Assembly: GCA_963778675.1 (NCBI GenBank)
Contig: CAVZVI010000003.1
Location: 62,001 to 126,000 of the forward strand
Length of the DNA: 64,000 nt
Reading direction: 5' to 3'
Origin: CAWCDJ01 sp963778675
GTDB taxonomy: Bacteria > Acidobacteriota > Terriglobia > Bryobacterales > Bryobacteraceae
A model generated the notes under the pieces. That model was not told the origin of the DNA, did not search any database, and saw nothing but the letters and a program-made list of their open reading frames with translations. The position numbers and the translations under genes were made by a program. Shown here piece after piece: positions 48,138-56,650 of this stretch; the stretch's first letter is position 1, and each line of letters opens with the position of its first letter.

Positions 48138-48824
48138 CTGGCTGCCGTAGATCGGGATCGCGGCGCCGGTGATCTGCGAGGCCGCATCGGAAGCCAGGTA
48201 CACCAGCAGAGCCGCTACCTGGGCGGGTTGCACCCAGCCCGACGGATCGCCGCCGCCGGCGCGGTTGCCGGGGGTGTCCATGGTGCCGGGCAGAACCGCA
48301 TTGCAGGCAATCCCGCGATCTTTGTTTTCCAGGGCCAGAGTCCGGATCAAAGCCAGCACCGCGGCCTTCGACACGTTATACGCTCCAACCCCGGGCGCCG
48401 GGTCGACCGCCTGCCGGCTGGCCACCGCCAGAATCCGGCCTCCGTTCTGCCGGCGCATGTGCGGCACCACCGCCCGAGCCACCAGGAAGGCCGAGCGCAG
48501 GTTGAGGTCGAGCATCTTTTCGAAGGTGGCGTCATCGGTTTCGGCAACGCTTTGCCCTCCGGCGAAGCCGCCCATCACGTGCACCAGGGCGTCGATGCGC
48601 GGAAAGCCCGCGGCCACCTCATCCACGAGCTTCCGGACCGCGTCCGCGTTCGTAAGCTCGGCTGGCCGGGCGGTGAACGACGGGTGGCCGAAATCCGCCG
48701 CCTCGATCGACCGGGACACCCCGATCACGCGCGCGCCGGCATCCAGAAACGCTTTCGTGACAAAACTTCCCAGGCCGCCCTTGGCGCCGGTAACCAGGGC
48801 CACCTTGCCGTCTAGAATCCCCAT
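48132..48824 (-). CDS. Short-chain dehydrogenase/reductase
   Basis: 230 residues. VTGAKGGLGSFVT is the cofactor loop. The catalytic tyrosine lies in YNVSKAAVLAL (YxxxK), and AVLPGTMDTP is the usual substrate-loop segment. The Ser of the triad falls in ILAVASRQAVDP. It is a classical NAD(P)-dependent SDR of unknown substrate. It stands alone, convergent with the DDAH-like gene. Confidence 0.88.
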   Translation of the reverse strand: MGILDGKVALVTGAKGGLGSFVTKAFLDAGARVIGVSRSIEAADFGHPSFTARPAELTNADAVRKLVDEVAAGFPRIDALVHVMGGFAGGQSVAETDDATFEKMLDLNLRSAFLVARAVVPHMRRQNGGRILAVASRQAVDPAPGVGAYNVSKAAVLALIRTLALENKDRGIACNAVLPGTMDTPGNRAGGGDPSGWVQPAQVAALLVYLASDAASQITGAAIPIYGSQL

Positions 48825-48896
48825 AAAGACAGCGTATGCGAAGAAATCGCCGCTTCCCGGGAATATTCTGTGGAATAGTACGGATTACATCATCAG

Positions 48897-49451
48897 ATGC
48901 CGTTTGCGAAAGCCAGGCGGGAAGAATTCGAGACGGCGGCCCTGCCGCACCTGAACGACATCTACCGCATGGCGGCGAGGCTGCTCGGCCCCGGCGGCAA
49001 GGCCGAAGACGTGGTGCAGGATGTGTACCTGCTGGCCTGGAAATCGTTCGACCGCTTCGAGCCGGGGACGAATTGCCGCGCGTGGCTGTATAAGATTCTC
49101 TTCCACGCGGCTCACCACTATCGCCGTAAGTGGCTGAATATCAGGATGATCCGCGAAAGCGAAGAGATTCTGGAAGAGACTTTGGCGGCGCCGCCGCCGG
49201 TGCCCGCCGAGATTACCGACCAGGAGATGCTGGCGGCGCTCGACCAGGTGCCGCAGGAGTTCCGCGCCGCGATCCTGCTGGTGGATGTGGAGGAGTTTTC
49301 GTACAAAGAGACGGCCGGGATTCTCAATGTGCCGGTCGGGACGGTGATGTCGCGGCTGAGCCGGGGACGCAAGATGCTGCGCGAACGGCTGGTGGAGGTC
49401 GCGCGGTCGTATGGCATCGGCGGCGGCAAGCGGGAGGGAAAGAGCGCATGA
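48897..49451 (+). CDS. ECF-type RNA polymerase sigma factor
   Basis: 184 residues. Region 2 reads AEDVVQDVYLLAWKSFDRFE and region 4 contains ETAGILNVPVGTVMSRLSR, the helix-turn-helix. Regions 1 and 3 are missing, as in ECF sigma factors. Its stop overlaps the start of the anti-sigma gene (ATGA), the usual coupling. Members with this layout respond to envelope or redox stress; the C-terminal zinc site of the partner favours a redox signal. Confidence 0.9.
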   Translation: MPFAKARREEFETAALPHLNDIYRMAARLLGPGGKAEDVVQDVYLLAWKSFDRFEPGTNCRAWLYKILFHAAHHYRRKWLNIRMIRESEEILEETLAAPPPVPAEITDQEMLAALDQVPQEFRAAILLVDVEEFSYKETAGILNVPVGTVMSRLSRGRKMLRERLVEVARSYGIGGGKREGKSA

Positions 49452-50313
49452 ACCAGGTTCAGCCGGGAGAGGCCTGCGAGAAGACGCGGCTCTACCTCGA
49501 TTCCTATGTCAGCAACGAACTGCTGATCGAGACCAATCACGAGGTGCTTCGCCACCTCGAAGCCTGCCCCGCCTGTGCGGCGGAGGCGGAGGCGCGCAGC
49601 CGGCTGAGGAGCCGCCTGAAAGCCGCGGTCGAGGGGCAGACGGTGCCGGCGGACCTGCAGGCGCGGATCCGGCAGAGGTTGGAGCCTCGCCGCAGGTTTG
49701 GCTGGTGGACGGCCGGTATGGTGGCCGCGGCGGCCGCGGTCCTGTTCCTGGTTCTGAGCGACCCGCGCGCGTCGCTGCCGTCCCTCACCGACCGCCCCGC
49801 GCAAACGGCATACATCGAAAAGGTCTCGGCGAACGTGGCGGCGGTGCTGCGCGTGGGGTTGAGAGATCACGTCCATTGCGCCGTGTTCCGCCGCTATCCG
49901 AAGGACCCGCCCTCCGTGGAACAGATGGTGCAGGATCTCGGCCCGGCGTATCAGGGACTGCTGCCGTTGCTGCAGGCCGCGGCGCCCGAGCGGCTACCGC
50001 TGCGTGATGGCGCACCAGTGCAGCTACGCCGGCCGCAAATACATCCACCTCACGCTGCGCAACGGCGAGAAAGTGCTCTCGCTGGTGATTACGCGCAAGG
50101 ATGCCGGAGAGACCATGGCCGGCATGCCGGCAGTGCGGCAGGTGTCCGGGATTCCAGTCTACGAGGCGAAGGCGGGCCAATACCAAATTGCCGGGTTCGA
50201 GACGCGCCGGCTACATGGCGTACGTGATCTCGGAGATGAGCCGCAACAAAAATCTGGAGCTGACCGCCGGGTTAGCTCCGGCCGTCAGCCGCCTGCTGGA
50301 GCGCGGAGCCTAG
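49448..50313 (+). CDS. ZAS-type anti-sigma factor, membrane protein (two frameshifts)
   Basis: 287 residues after removing extra bases at about 49992 and 50207. His36, Cys40 and Cys43 in HLEACPAC form the zinc anti-sigma motif. A membrane helix is at about 85-103, and the periplasmic domain continues after the first shift as CVMAHQCSYAGRKYIHL and after the second as YMAYVISEMSRNKNLEL. It should hold the adjacent sigma factor inactive until a signal arrives. Both shifts are probably consensus errors, since each side is clearly coding. Confidence 0.8.
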
Positions 50314-50316
50314 CCG

Positions 50317-51289
50317 TCAAGCCAGAATCTTCTTACAAAACTCGTAGCACTTGCCGACTTCCGTCACCGGATCGGACTCGCCCTGGTATTCGTACTCGAT
50401 GTTGCCGGGGAACGGGTACCGGTTCTCCTTGAGCAGCAGCAGAACGTCCTTCAACGGCGTATCGCCCTGCCCCCACGGAGTGTTGGGCCCGTGGTTCTTC
50501 TTGCGGTCCTTCAGGTGGAGATTGGTGATGCGGGCGTGATGCTCCTTGATGAAGGCGACGCGCATCGTAGTTGGACGCCGTGAAGTGCCCGATATCGAGG
50601 TTCACCCCGTTGTACTTGCCGTAGCTGAAGGCCGTGGCATAGCTCTCGAGCGTGGCGAACTGGTTGGGATCGGAAGTCTGGTCGTGGCCATGGTATCCGA
50701 CCATCATCTGGTGCTTGTCGGCCAGCGGCGCGATTCGCTTCGACATGCTGATCGTCGTGCTCGTGCTGATGGCTTTGGCTCCCAGGGCCTTGGCAATGTG
50801 GAACCCGTATTCGATCTCGTCATCGGTCATGCTGTCCTGCATGTTGTAGCAGAGCAGTTGAAGATCGATTCCGGCCGTATCGAACTTCTTGCGGACATCC
50901 TTGAACTTGTCCATGGAGACGGACATGCGCCACTTGCGCAGTTCCTCGGCGCGAGCCTGCATGGCGGCTCGCATCTCGGGAGTGATCTGGCGCCGTCCAC
51001 CCTTGGCGCGCGCGGCGGCTGGAGCGCCAGCCCGGGGAGCGCCCTGGCCCTCGGCCGGCGCGCCGGCATCGGCTTCGGCGTGGTTGGACATCAGTTCTAC
51101 TTCACTGAGCCCGATCTTCGTCATGTACCGGATAATATCGTCGATACTCTGCTCGGGCATCTGGCGGAAGCTGTATGAAATTACTCCGATCTGCACGCCG
51201 TTGATCTTCGAGTTGGGCGCTCCAAACGCCCTGGCCAGCGGCAGCGACGCCAGCGCAAACTTGCCTAAATCTCTTCTTGAATAGACCAT
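50317..51289 (-). CDS. Tat-exported sugar isomerase-like TIM barrel (one frameshift)
   Basis: 323 residues after removing one extra base near 50562. The N-terminus is a Tat signal (SRRDLGKFALASLPLAR). IGVISYSFRQMP, KIGLSEVELMSNH, MVGYHGHDQTSDP, GVNLDIGHFTASN and ITNLHLKDRKKNHG are successive strands of the xylose-isomerase-like barrel. An Ala/Gly/Pro/Arg-rich loop (residues 75-95) is a lineage insertion. It would act in the periplasm on a sugar or polyol. The 3' end is 3 bases from the convergent anti-sigma stop. Confidence 0.82.
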
Positions 51290-51350
51290 AAGGGACCTCT
51301 TCGCGGAGTCAACGCGAGCATATCAGAAAAATCGTACACAATGGAATCTG

Positions 51351-52424
51351 ATGCGAGCCGTCGGCGTATTTCCCGGTACCCGCGAAGTGCGGATGACCGA
51401 ACACCCGGAGCCGCGAATCTCCGCCCCGGGCGAGGTGAAGCTGCGGATGCTCGAAGTCGGAGTCTGCGGCACAGACCGCGATCTCTGCAATTTCAAATTC
51501 GGCACCGCGCCTGCCGGCTGCGACCACTTCATCCTGGGGCATGAATCGCTGGCGGAGGTGATCGACGCCGGCGATGAAGCGGCCCCGGTAAAGAAGGGCG
51601 ACCTGGTGGTGGTCGTGGTCCGTAAACCGTGCACCGACCCGAATTGCCCCGCCTGCGCCGCCGGGCGCCAGGATTTTTGCGTGACCGGGGGCTATCGCGA
51701 GCGCGGCATCCAGGGCATGCACGGGTTCATGACCGAATACGTCGTGGAAGACGCGCGGTACGTCTACCCCGTGGCGCCGCAACTGCGGGAGGTGGCCGTG
51801 CTGGTCGAGCCTCTCACGATCGCCGAGAAGGCGTTCCTGCAGTTTCAGTCGATCGACACGCGCCTGCCCTGGCGCAAAGACCGGCGCACCGCGGTGGTGC
51901 TCGGAGCGGGCCCGGTCGGAATCCTCGGCGCCATGCTGTTCCGCAGCCGCGGATTCGAAACCTGGGTGTACTCGCGGGCGCCCGCTGCGAACGTCGCGAT
52001 CCTGGAGGCCGCGGGCGCCCGCTTCGTTTCTTCGGTCGAAACACCGCCGCGCGAGTTCGCGAAAATCGCGGGCAACATCGACGTCGTGTACGAAGCCATG
52101 GGCGCCCCGCAGATCGCTTTCGATTTCCTCGAATGCCTGGGCGGCAACGGCGTCTTCGTCTTCACCGGGGTGCCGCCGTTGTCTGAGCAGCTCTCACTCG
52201 ATCTGCACCAGCTTCTGCTGCGCATGATCATCAAGAACCAGGTCATCGTGGGCACCGTGAACGCCGGGCCGGACGCCTTCGAAGCGGCCATCCGCGATCT
52301 CGCCGGGTTCCACGCCCGCTGGCCGCGGGCCCTCGCATCGCTGATCAGCGCGCGGTACCCGCTCCCGGCGTTTCGCGAGGCGATCCACGATCCGGGGATC
52401 AAAAACGTCCTGGTTCCTGAATGA
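51351..52424 (+). CDS. Zinc-type glucose/sugar dehydrogenase (MDR family)
   Basis: 357 residues. VCGTDRDL and GHESLAEV carry the catalytic zinc ligands; CTDPNCPACAAGRQDFC is the structural-zinc lobe. VVLGAGPVGILGAM is the Rossmann loop. The arrangement and the C-terminal NAGPDAFEAAI, LASLISARYPL segments match the archaeal/bacterial glucose 1-dehydrogenase branch, which oxidises glucose or galactose to the lactone. It is followed after 12 bases by the TIGR03435 gene. Confidence 0.87.
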   Translation: MRAVGVFPGTREVRMTEHPEPRISAPGEVKLRMLEVGVCGTDRDLCNFKFGTAPAGCDHFILGHESLAEVIDAGDEAAPVKKGDLVVVVVRKPCTDPNCPACAAGRQDFCVTGGYRERGIQGMHGFMTEYVVEDARYVYPVAPQLREVAVLVEPLTIAEKAFLQFQSIDTRLPWRKDRRTAVVLGAGPVGILGAMLFRSRGFETWVYSRAPAANVAILEAAGARFVSSVETPPREFAKIAGNIDVVYEAMGAPQIAFDFLECLGGNGVFVFTGVPPLSEQLSLDLHQLLLRMIIKNQVIVGTVNAGPDAFEAAIRDLAGFHARWPRALASLISARYPLPAFREAIHDPGIKNVLVPE

Positions 52425-52436
52425 GAAGATAGAGGG

Positions 52437-53300
52437 ATGCAACGCTGGGTATTGCTGGCCGTGCTCGCGCCGGCGCTATTGGGACAGGAGAAACCGGGAA
52501 AGCTGGAATTCGAAGTCGCGTCGATCAAGCCGTCGGCGCCTCTTACGGCGCAACGCGTCGACATCGGTCTGCACATCGACGGAGCGCAGGTCCGCTGTAC
52601 GCATCTTTCGCTGAGAGACTATATCCGGTTGGCATACCAGGTGAAGGACTACCAGGTTTTGGGACCGGACTGGATCGAGTCGGAGTACTTCGACCTCGCC
52701 GCCAAGCTTCCCGAAGGAGGGTCGCGCGGCCAGGTCCGCGAGATGCTGCAATCGCTGCTGGCGGACCGGTTCCGGTTGACGCTCCATCACGATAAGAAAG
52801 AGTTCCCGGTCTACGCCCTGGTAGTCGGAAAAGGCGGGCTCAAGATCAAGGAGTCGGCGCCTGCGCCGGAGGCCGCCGCCGGCACGCCCGTCAACATCTC
52901 CGCCAGCGGCGCGCGCGAAGGCACTTCCATCAACCTCGGCAACGGTGCCTCCTTCACCGCCGCGGACAATAAATTCGAAGCCACCAGGCTGACGATGGTG
53001 TATACGGCCGACCTGCTGTCGCGCTACACCGATCGCCCTGTGGTCGACATGACGGAGTTGAAAGGCCGTTACGACTTCACCCTGGAGTTCACGCCCGAAG
53101 ACTTCCGGGCGATGCGCATCCGGTCGGCGCTGGCGGCGGGGATCACTCTGCCGCCGCAGGCGATCAAGTTGATGGAAGAGTCCTCCGGGGATTCGCTGTT
53201 CGCGGCAGTCGAAAAGCTGGGGCTCAAGCTGGAATCGCGCAAAGCTCCGCTCGACGTCCTGGTGGTCGACCACATCGAGAGGACGCCGGCGGAAAATTAG
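52437..53300 (+). CDS. TIGR03435 family secreted protein
   Basis: 287 residues with a short signal peptide (MQRWVLLAVLAPALLGQ). FEVASIKPSAP, SLRDYIRLAYQVKDYQVLGP, LQSLLADRFRLTLHHDKKE and VVDMTELKGRYDFTLEF are the defining blocks of this family. It is greatly expanded in Solibacter and relatives, and its function is not established. This is the best single lineage marker in the window. Its stop overlaps the convergent gene end by 4 bases. Confidence 0.93.
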   Translation: MQRWVLLAVLAPALLGQEKPGKLEFEVASIKPSAPLTAQRVDIGLHIDGAQVRCTHLSLRDYIRLAYQVKDYQVLGPDWIESEYFDLAAKLPEGGSRGQVREMLQSLLADRFRLTLHHDKKEFPVYALVVGKGGLKIKESAPAPEAAAGTPVNISASGAREGTSINLGNGASFTAADNKFEATRLTMVYTADLLSRYTDRPVVDMTELKGRYDFTLEFTPEDFRAMRIRSALAAGITLPPQAIKLMEESSGDSLFAAVEKLGLKLESRKAPLDVLVVDHIERTPAEN

Positions 53301-54250
53301 CGCTTGCCGGGAAGCGTGAGGACCACGGTATCGCCGCTGGCATTCGTGGTAGGGTGCGCGGTTGCCGGGTTCCCGGTGATGGTAACGGCGCCGCCTGCCG
53401 GTGCGGGCCGGGAAGCAGTCGCGCGCGACTGAATGGCCTTGCGCAGTTCCTCTTCCGGAATCGCCAGGGAGAGCTTCAGCGTGTTCCCCTCCACCTGCGT
53501 ATCCAGTTTGACCGCGACCGGTGCCCGGTTCGGCTGGTTAGCCACCGCGGCCTTGATCAGTTGCACCGAAGCCGCCAGCTTTTCAATGTCCTCGGCCGAG
53601 CGGGCGTGCAGTTCGGCGGAAGCCTCGATGCCGTGGCTCAGCAGCAGGCCGAACTGGAACCGGTCCACCGAATCGAGGCCCGGGGCCTGGCCCGCCGGTG
53701 ACTTGAAGCCCGGCGGCACATCGCCGACGCCCCAGATGTCGTAGCGGCTTCGCAGCGACTCCACGCGCTCGGCGAACGCGCTGTCGAGCGGGCTGCCGCG
53801 GTGGTCGATCGCGGCGCGCACGATCGCGGCGTCCCCCGCGATCGCGGTCGTGTCGCTCAGCAGGGCGGTCAGACTATTGGAGCCTTTGGTCACCGAAAGC
53901 AGCGGAACTCCGTGGTACCGTTTGGCGCCGGCAGCCAGGCGTTCCACATTGAAGTGGCCGCTCACCACCATCAACGCCGGGGCGTTCTGGCGTTCGGCGC
54001 TGGTTGCGATCAGGATCTCGTCGATATCCTTGAGCGGGTCGAACCCGATCATGGATGCCATCGTCATCCAGTCGGAGCCGGAATTCATGGCCTGCGTGGC
54101 GATTCCCTGGAAGAGCGGCGACCCGGTAATGGCTCGCAGCCGCACGCCCATCATGACCTTCGTATTCGCGGGAAGGAAGTCGGGGAGCGCGGCATCGGCC
54201 GCGGGCAGCAGTCGAGCCGCCAGCAGCAGGCACAAGCATAGCGGTCTCAT
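53297..54250 (-). CDS. Secreted protein of unknown function
   Basis: 317 residues with a signal peptide (RPLCLCLLLAARLLPAADA). It contains LPANTKVMMGVRLRAI, DIDEILIATSAERQNAPALMVV and VGDVPPGFKSPAGQ. This resembles acidobacterial proteins of the kind with repeated alpha/beta units that bind no known ligand. The C-terminal 45 residues are Ala/Pro/Thr-rich. I do not recognise a function. Confidence 0.65.
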   Translation of the reverse strand: MRPLCLCLLLAARLLPAADAALPDFLPANTKVMMGVRLRAITGSPLFQGIATQAMNSGSDWMTMASMIGFDPLKDIDEILIATSAERQNAPALMVVSGHFNVERLAAGAKRYHGVPLLSVTKGSNSLTALLSDTTAIAGDAAIVRAAIDHRGSPLDSAFAERVESLRSRYDIWGVGDVPPGFKSPAGQAPGLDSVDRFQFGLLLSHGIEASAELHARSAEDIEKLAASVQLIKAAVANQPNRAPVAVKLDTQVEGNTLKLSLAIPEEELRKAIQSRATASRPAPAGGAVTITGNPATAHPTTNASGDTVVLTLPGKR

Positions 54251-54328
54251 GAAGCGATGGTACGCCCCGGCGGCCGCCAGGCGTAAGACTACGCTGGATA
54301 GGTGCCGGGGTGTTAACAGAAGTAAGTG

Positions 54329-54880
54329 TCACGACTTTTGAGCCGCCTGAGGCGGCCAACTGGGCGCTTCAGCGCCGAACTGTTCGGCGTATTCGGCGGT
54401 CAATCGCCGCCAGGCGCCGAGCTTCATGGCATCGCCGCCGGCGATGCGGCCGGTGGGAGTTCCGCTGAGCAGGCGATCCAGAACATCGAAACAGATGTGC
54501 CACCCCGCGGCGCCCCAGGAGACGAAGCGGCGATCGATGCTGTGCCACAGCGTCAGGCGCGTGCCGCCGCCGAGCGCTTCGAGTTCCCACCGGATATCGC
54601 CGTACTCGAGCACGTTGGGGGCTTCGGCTCGTGTCACTTTCGTTTCCAGAGGCCGCGGCGCTCCCGCCCAGGTGAGATTCACTGTGCCGACCGTACCCAG
54701 GCTCCCATCCGTCACGAAGGGCGCCCACTCGCGCAGATGCGCCGGGTCGGTAAGGGCCTGCCAGACTTTCTCCGGCGGGTGGCGCAACTCCCGGATGAGA
54801 ATGAGCGTCCACTTCTCTCCGTCCTTCCGTACCTGCGCCCCGCGGGCCGGGCCCGGTTCGTACGGTTCGCGATAGGTCAT
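54329..54880 (-). CDS. SRPBCC/AHSA1-type ligand-binding protein
   Basis: 183 residues. ELRHPPEKVWQALTDPAHLREWAPF and WELEALGGGTRLTLWHSID are the characteristic start and second strand set of the START-like AHSA1 fold, with a hydrophobic cavity for a ligand. The ATG at 54880 has GGAGGGGAGA upstream; an open frame runs 34 codons further into the arsR remnant. It is the last gene of an arsR-VOC-SRPBCC operon, a common soil module whose inducer is unknown. Confidence 0.82.
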   Translation of the reverse strand: MTYREPYEPGPARGAQVRKDGEKWTLILIRELRHPPEKVWQALTDPAHLREWAPFVTDGSLGTVGTVNLTWAGAPRPLETKVTRAEAPNVLEYGDIRWELEALGGGTRLTLWHSIDRRFVSWGAAGWHICFDVLDRLLSGTPTGRIAGGDAMKLGAWRRLTAEYAEQFGAEAPSWPPQAAQKS

Positions 54881-54981
54881 TCTCCCCTCCCTGTCTTCTT
54901 CGTAAGTGCGAATCGATCCATGCGGTCGAGGTGGCGTTCGGGAGCATCGGCGGAACTGCGCCAATGTGCGGAGCGGCCGCA
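54877..54981 (-). pseudogene. C-terminal remnant of a second arsR gene
   Basis: Between the VOC stop and the SRPBCC start, one frame reads RSAHWRSSADAPERHLDRMD and then ends at a TGA overlapping the SRPBCC ATG. The intact ArsR upstream has WSAHVDALERHLDRMD. A 26-base identical block underlies the match. The piece is thus the tail of a duplicated arsR, presumably left when an arsR-VOC unit and an arsR-SRPBCC unit were joined. Confidence 0.65.
54915..54940 (+). repeat. 26-bp direct repeat, copy 1
   Basis: Identical to positions 55456-55481 (it begins GATCCATGCGG and ends GGCGTTCG). It marks the duplicated arsR tail and is not a mobile repeat. Confidence 0.9.
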
Positions 54982-55374
54982 CTAGTAGTGTGCCAGCTGC
55001 ACGACCTGAATGAGATTGCCGCAGGTGTCGTTCAGCATGGCGATCTTGGAGGCCGTCACGTCCGTTGGCGGCATGGTGAACTGGGCGCCGCGCGCTTTCA
55101 TACGCTCGTAATCGGCCTGCACGTCGTCGGTGTAGAACATAGCCGCCGGCTGGCCCTGCTCGAAAATGGCCTGCTGGTAGGCTTTTGCCGCCGGGTTGTT
55201 ATTGAGCGCCAACTGCAGCTCCGCGCCGTTTTGGTCCTCTGGCGAGGCCACCGTCAGCCAGCGAAACGGCCCTTGGCTGAAGTCGGCCTTTCTCACGAAG
55301 CCCAGCACTTCGGTATAGAAGCGCAGGGCCTTCTCCTGATCGTCGACATACACGCTGGTCACTTTGATTTTCAT
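54982..55374 (-). CDS. VOC-superfamily (glyoxalase/dioxygenase fold) protein
   Basis: 130 residues. VTSVYVDDQEKALRFYTEVLGF opens the first beta-alpha-beta-beta-beta unit, and AMLNDTCGNLIQVVQL closes the second. Members are metal-dependent glyoxalases, dioxygenases or drug-binding proteins. As part of an arsR-VOC-SRPBCC operon it probably binds or converts a small hydrophobic compound. GGAGAGA lies 5-6 bases before the ATG. Confidence 0.85.
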   Translation of the reverse strand: MKIKVTSVYVDDQEKALRFYTEVLGFVRKADFSQGPFRWLTVASPEDQNGAELQLALNNNPAAKAYQQAIFEQGQPAAMFYTDDVQADYERMKARGAQFTMPPTDVTASKIAMLNDTCGNLIQVVQLAHY

Positions 55375-55384
55375 TTCGTCTCTC

Positions 55385-55759
55385 CTATGTCACGTTTGCG
55401 TTTGGGCTGCGCCGTCTCCTCGTGTTCGTTGTCTTCCTTTTCGCCGGTGTGGATGGATCCATGCGGTCGAGGTGGCGTTCGAGAGCGTCTACGTGAGCGG
55501 ACCAGAACCGGCGGAACGGAGCCAGCCAGGCATCCACCTCCTGAAACGGTTCTGGCTTCAGCCGGTACAGGCGGCGCTGCGCGTCCACCGTGGATTCCAC
55601 GAAACCGGCCTGTCGCAGCACTCTTAGGTGCTTTGACACGGTCGGCTGCGGCATACGAAGTCGGCGCTCGATCTCCCCGACCGACTGTTGTGACGAGACC
55701 AGGAGGCTCAAGATCGCGCGGCGGTTCGGCTCCGCAATGATTTCGAACACAGATTCCAC
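55385..55759 (-). CDS. ArsR-family transcriptional regulator
   Basis: 124 residues from the GTG at 55759. AEPNRRAILSLLVSSQQSVG, RRLRMPQPTVSKHLRVLRQ and VDAQRRLYRLKPEPF form the winged helix-turn-helix. There are no metal-binding cysteines, so this belongs to the non-metal ArsR group that often controls a following SRPBCC gene. A perfect inverted repeat just upstream of the GTG (CGTATAT/ATATACG) is a likely own operator. The open frame continues far upstream but only as antisense to vapB. Confidence 0.85.
   Translation of the reverse strand: MESVFEIIAEPNRRAILSLLVSSQQSVGEIERRLRMPQPTVSKHLRVLRQAGFVESTVDAQRRLYRLKPEPFQEVDAWLAPFRRFWSAHVDALERHLDRMDPSTPAKRKTTNTRRRRSPNANVT
55456..55481 (+). repeat. 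26-bp direct repeat, copy 2 (inside arsR)
   Basis: Identical to 54915-54940. It encodes the RHLDRMD end of the intact ArsR on the minus strand and shows which arsR segment was duplicated. Confidence 0.9.
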
Positions 55760-55763
55760 TCTT

Positions 55764-55789
55764 CGTATATACTCCGCACGGCATATACG
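55764..55789 (-). promoter_or_regulatory. Probable ArsR operator
   Basis: CGTATAT at 55764-55770 mirrors ATATACG at 55783-55789 exactly, with a 12-base centre. It starts 5 bases upstream of the arsR GTG start (55759), overlapping the expected promoter. ArsR dimers typically bind such AT-containing palindromes. Confidence 0.6.
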
Positions 55790-55909
55790 TGTCAAGCTAT
55801 ATTTCGCCCGGCCTTCAGGCCACGAGCGCGTGATCCAGCGGATGTAACATAAGACCCAAAGTCCCGGGACGAACCTTGCTGATGCGTTTGATGCTAAACT
55901 GAATACATC

Positions 55910-56161
55910 ATGAGCATCAGAACCACGGTTTCTCTGGATGACGATGTCGTGGCGCGCGTTAAACGGGAGAGCCTGTCCAGGGGAGCTTCGTTCCGGGATA
56001 CCCTGAATGATCTGCTGCGAACGGCACTGTTGGGTATCGACTACCAGCCCCGCCGTCGTGCGCTCGCAATTCAACCCACCCACATGGGGCACAAACCAGG
56101 GCTGAATTATGACAGCATCGAGTCGCTCCTGGAGTACGGCGAGGGCGACCGCCACCGGTGA
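55910..56161 (+). CDS. VapB-type ribbon-helix-helix antitoxin
   Basis: 83 residues. SIRTTVSLDDDVVARVKRES is a ribbon-helix-helix N-terminus, and the C-terminus (NYDSIESLLEYGEGD) should wrap the toxin. It would neutralise the PIN toxin encoded next and repress the operon. A short inverted repeat GATGCT/AGCATC flanks the start codon (55890-55895 and 55913-55918) and could be the operator. Its stop overlaps the toxin start (GTGA). Confidence 0.82.
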   Translation: MSIRTTVSLDDDVVARVKRESLSRGASFRDTLNDLLRTALLGIDYQPRRRALAIQPTHMGHKPGLNYDSIESLLEYGEGDRHR

Positions 56162-56589
56162 CCATCATCGACGCCAACCTGCTCCTGTACGCCTATAACG
56201 CCGATGCGCCGCAGCAGAAGGCCTCTGCAAAGTGGCTTCAGCAACTGCTCAAGAGTGGCGGAATAATCGGCCTGCCTTGGGTAACGTTGTGGGCATTTAT
56301 TCGCATCAGCACCAATTCCAGAATCTGGGCGAATCCGAGATCTGCCAGGGAAGCATTTGCAATCGTTGGCGAATGGCTGAGGCAACCCGGCGTCGTCCCA
56401 TTGCATCCCGGGCCACTTCATGCTGAGATTCTGGAAAAACTCGTCAATGACCACGGAGCAACCGGCCCGTTGGTAACGGACGCTGTCCTTGCCGCACTCG
56501 CGATGGAACATGGAGCCCTGCTGGCATCGACCGACCAGGACTTCCGCCGCTTCCCGGAGCTACGGTGGCTGAACCCACTCGGGACTTAG
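56158..56589 (+). CDS. VapC-type PIN-domain toxin ribonuclease
   Basis: 143 residues from a GTG start. IIDANLLLYAYN carries the first acidic residue (Asp5) of the PIN site; VTDAVLAALAMEHGALLASTDQDF gives the central and C-terminal Asp. PIN toxins cut tRNA or rRNA and stop growth. The GTGA overlap with the antitoxin gene is the normal coupling. All acidic residues are present, so it looks active. Confidence 0.87.
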   Translation: MTIIDANLLLYAYNADAPQQKASAKWLQQLLKSGGIIGLPWVTLWAFIRISTNSRIWANPRSAREAFAIVGEWLRQPGVVPLHPGPLHAEILEKLVNDHGATGPLVTDAVLAALAMEHGALLASTDQDFRRFPELRWLNPLGT

Positions 56590-56616
56590 CACGGCGCGCC
56601 GGCCTTGTCACTTCGG

Positions 56617-56640
56617 CACCCGCCACTCTGGCTGGCGGTG
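56617..56640. terminator. Hairpin between convergent vapC and fucosidase genes
   Basis: CACC(C)GCCA and TGGCGGTG form an 8-bp stem with one bulged base. It lies between the vapC stop and the convergent fucosidase stop. No T-run follows, so it is only a weak candidate. Confidence 0.3.
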
Positions 56641-56650
56641 AGTGCGACGG

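Noticed and set aside
54341..54355. GCCGCC-TGA-GGCGGC hairpin at the end of the SRPBCC gene
   Set aside because: It is inside the coding sequence and no T-run follows, so it is not called a terminator.
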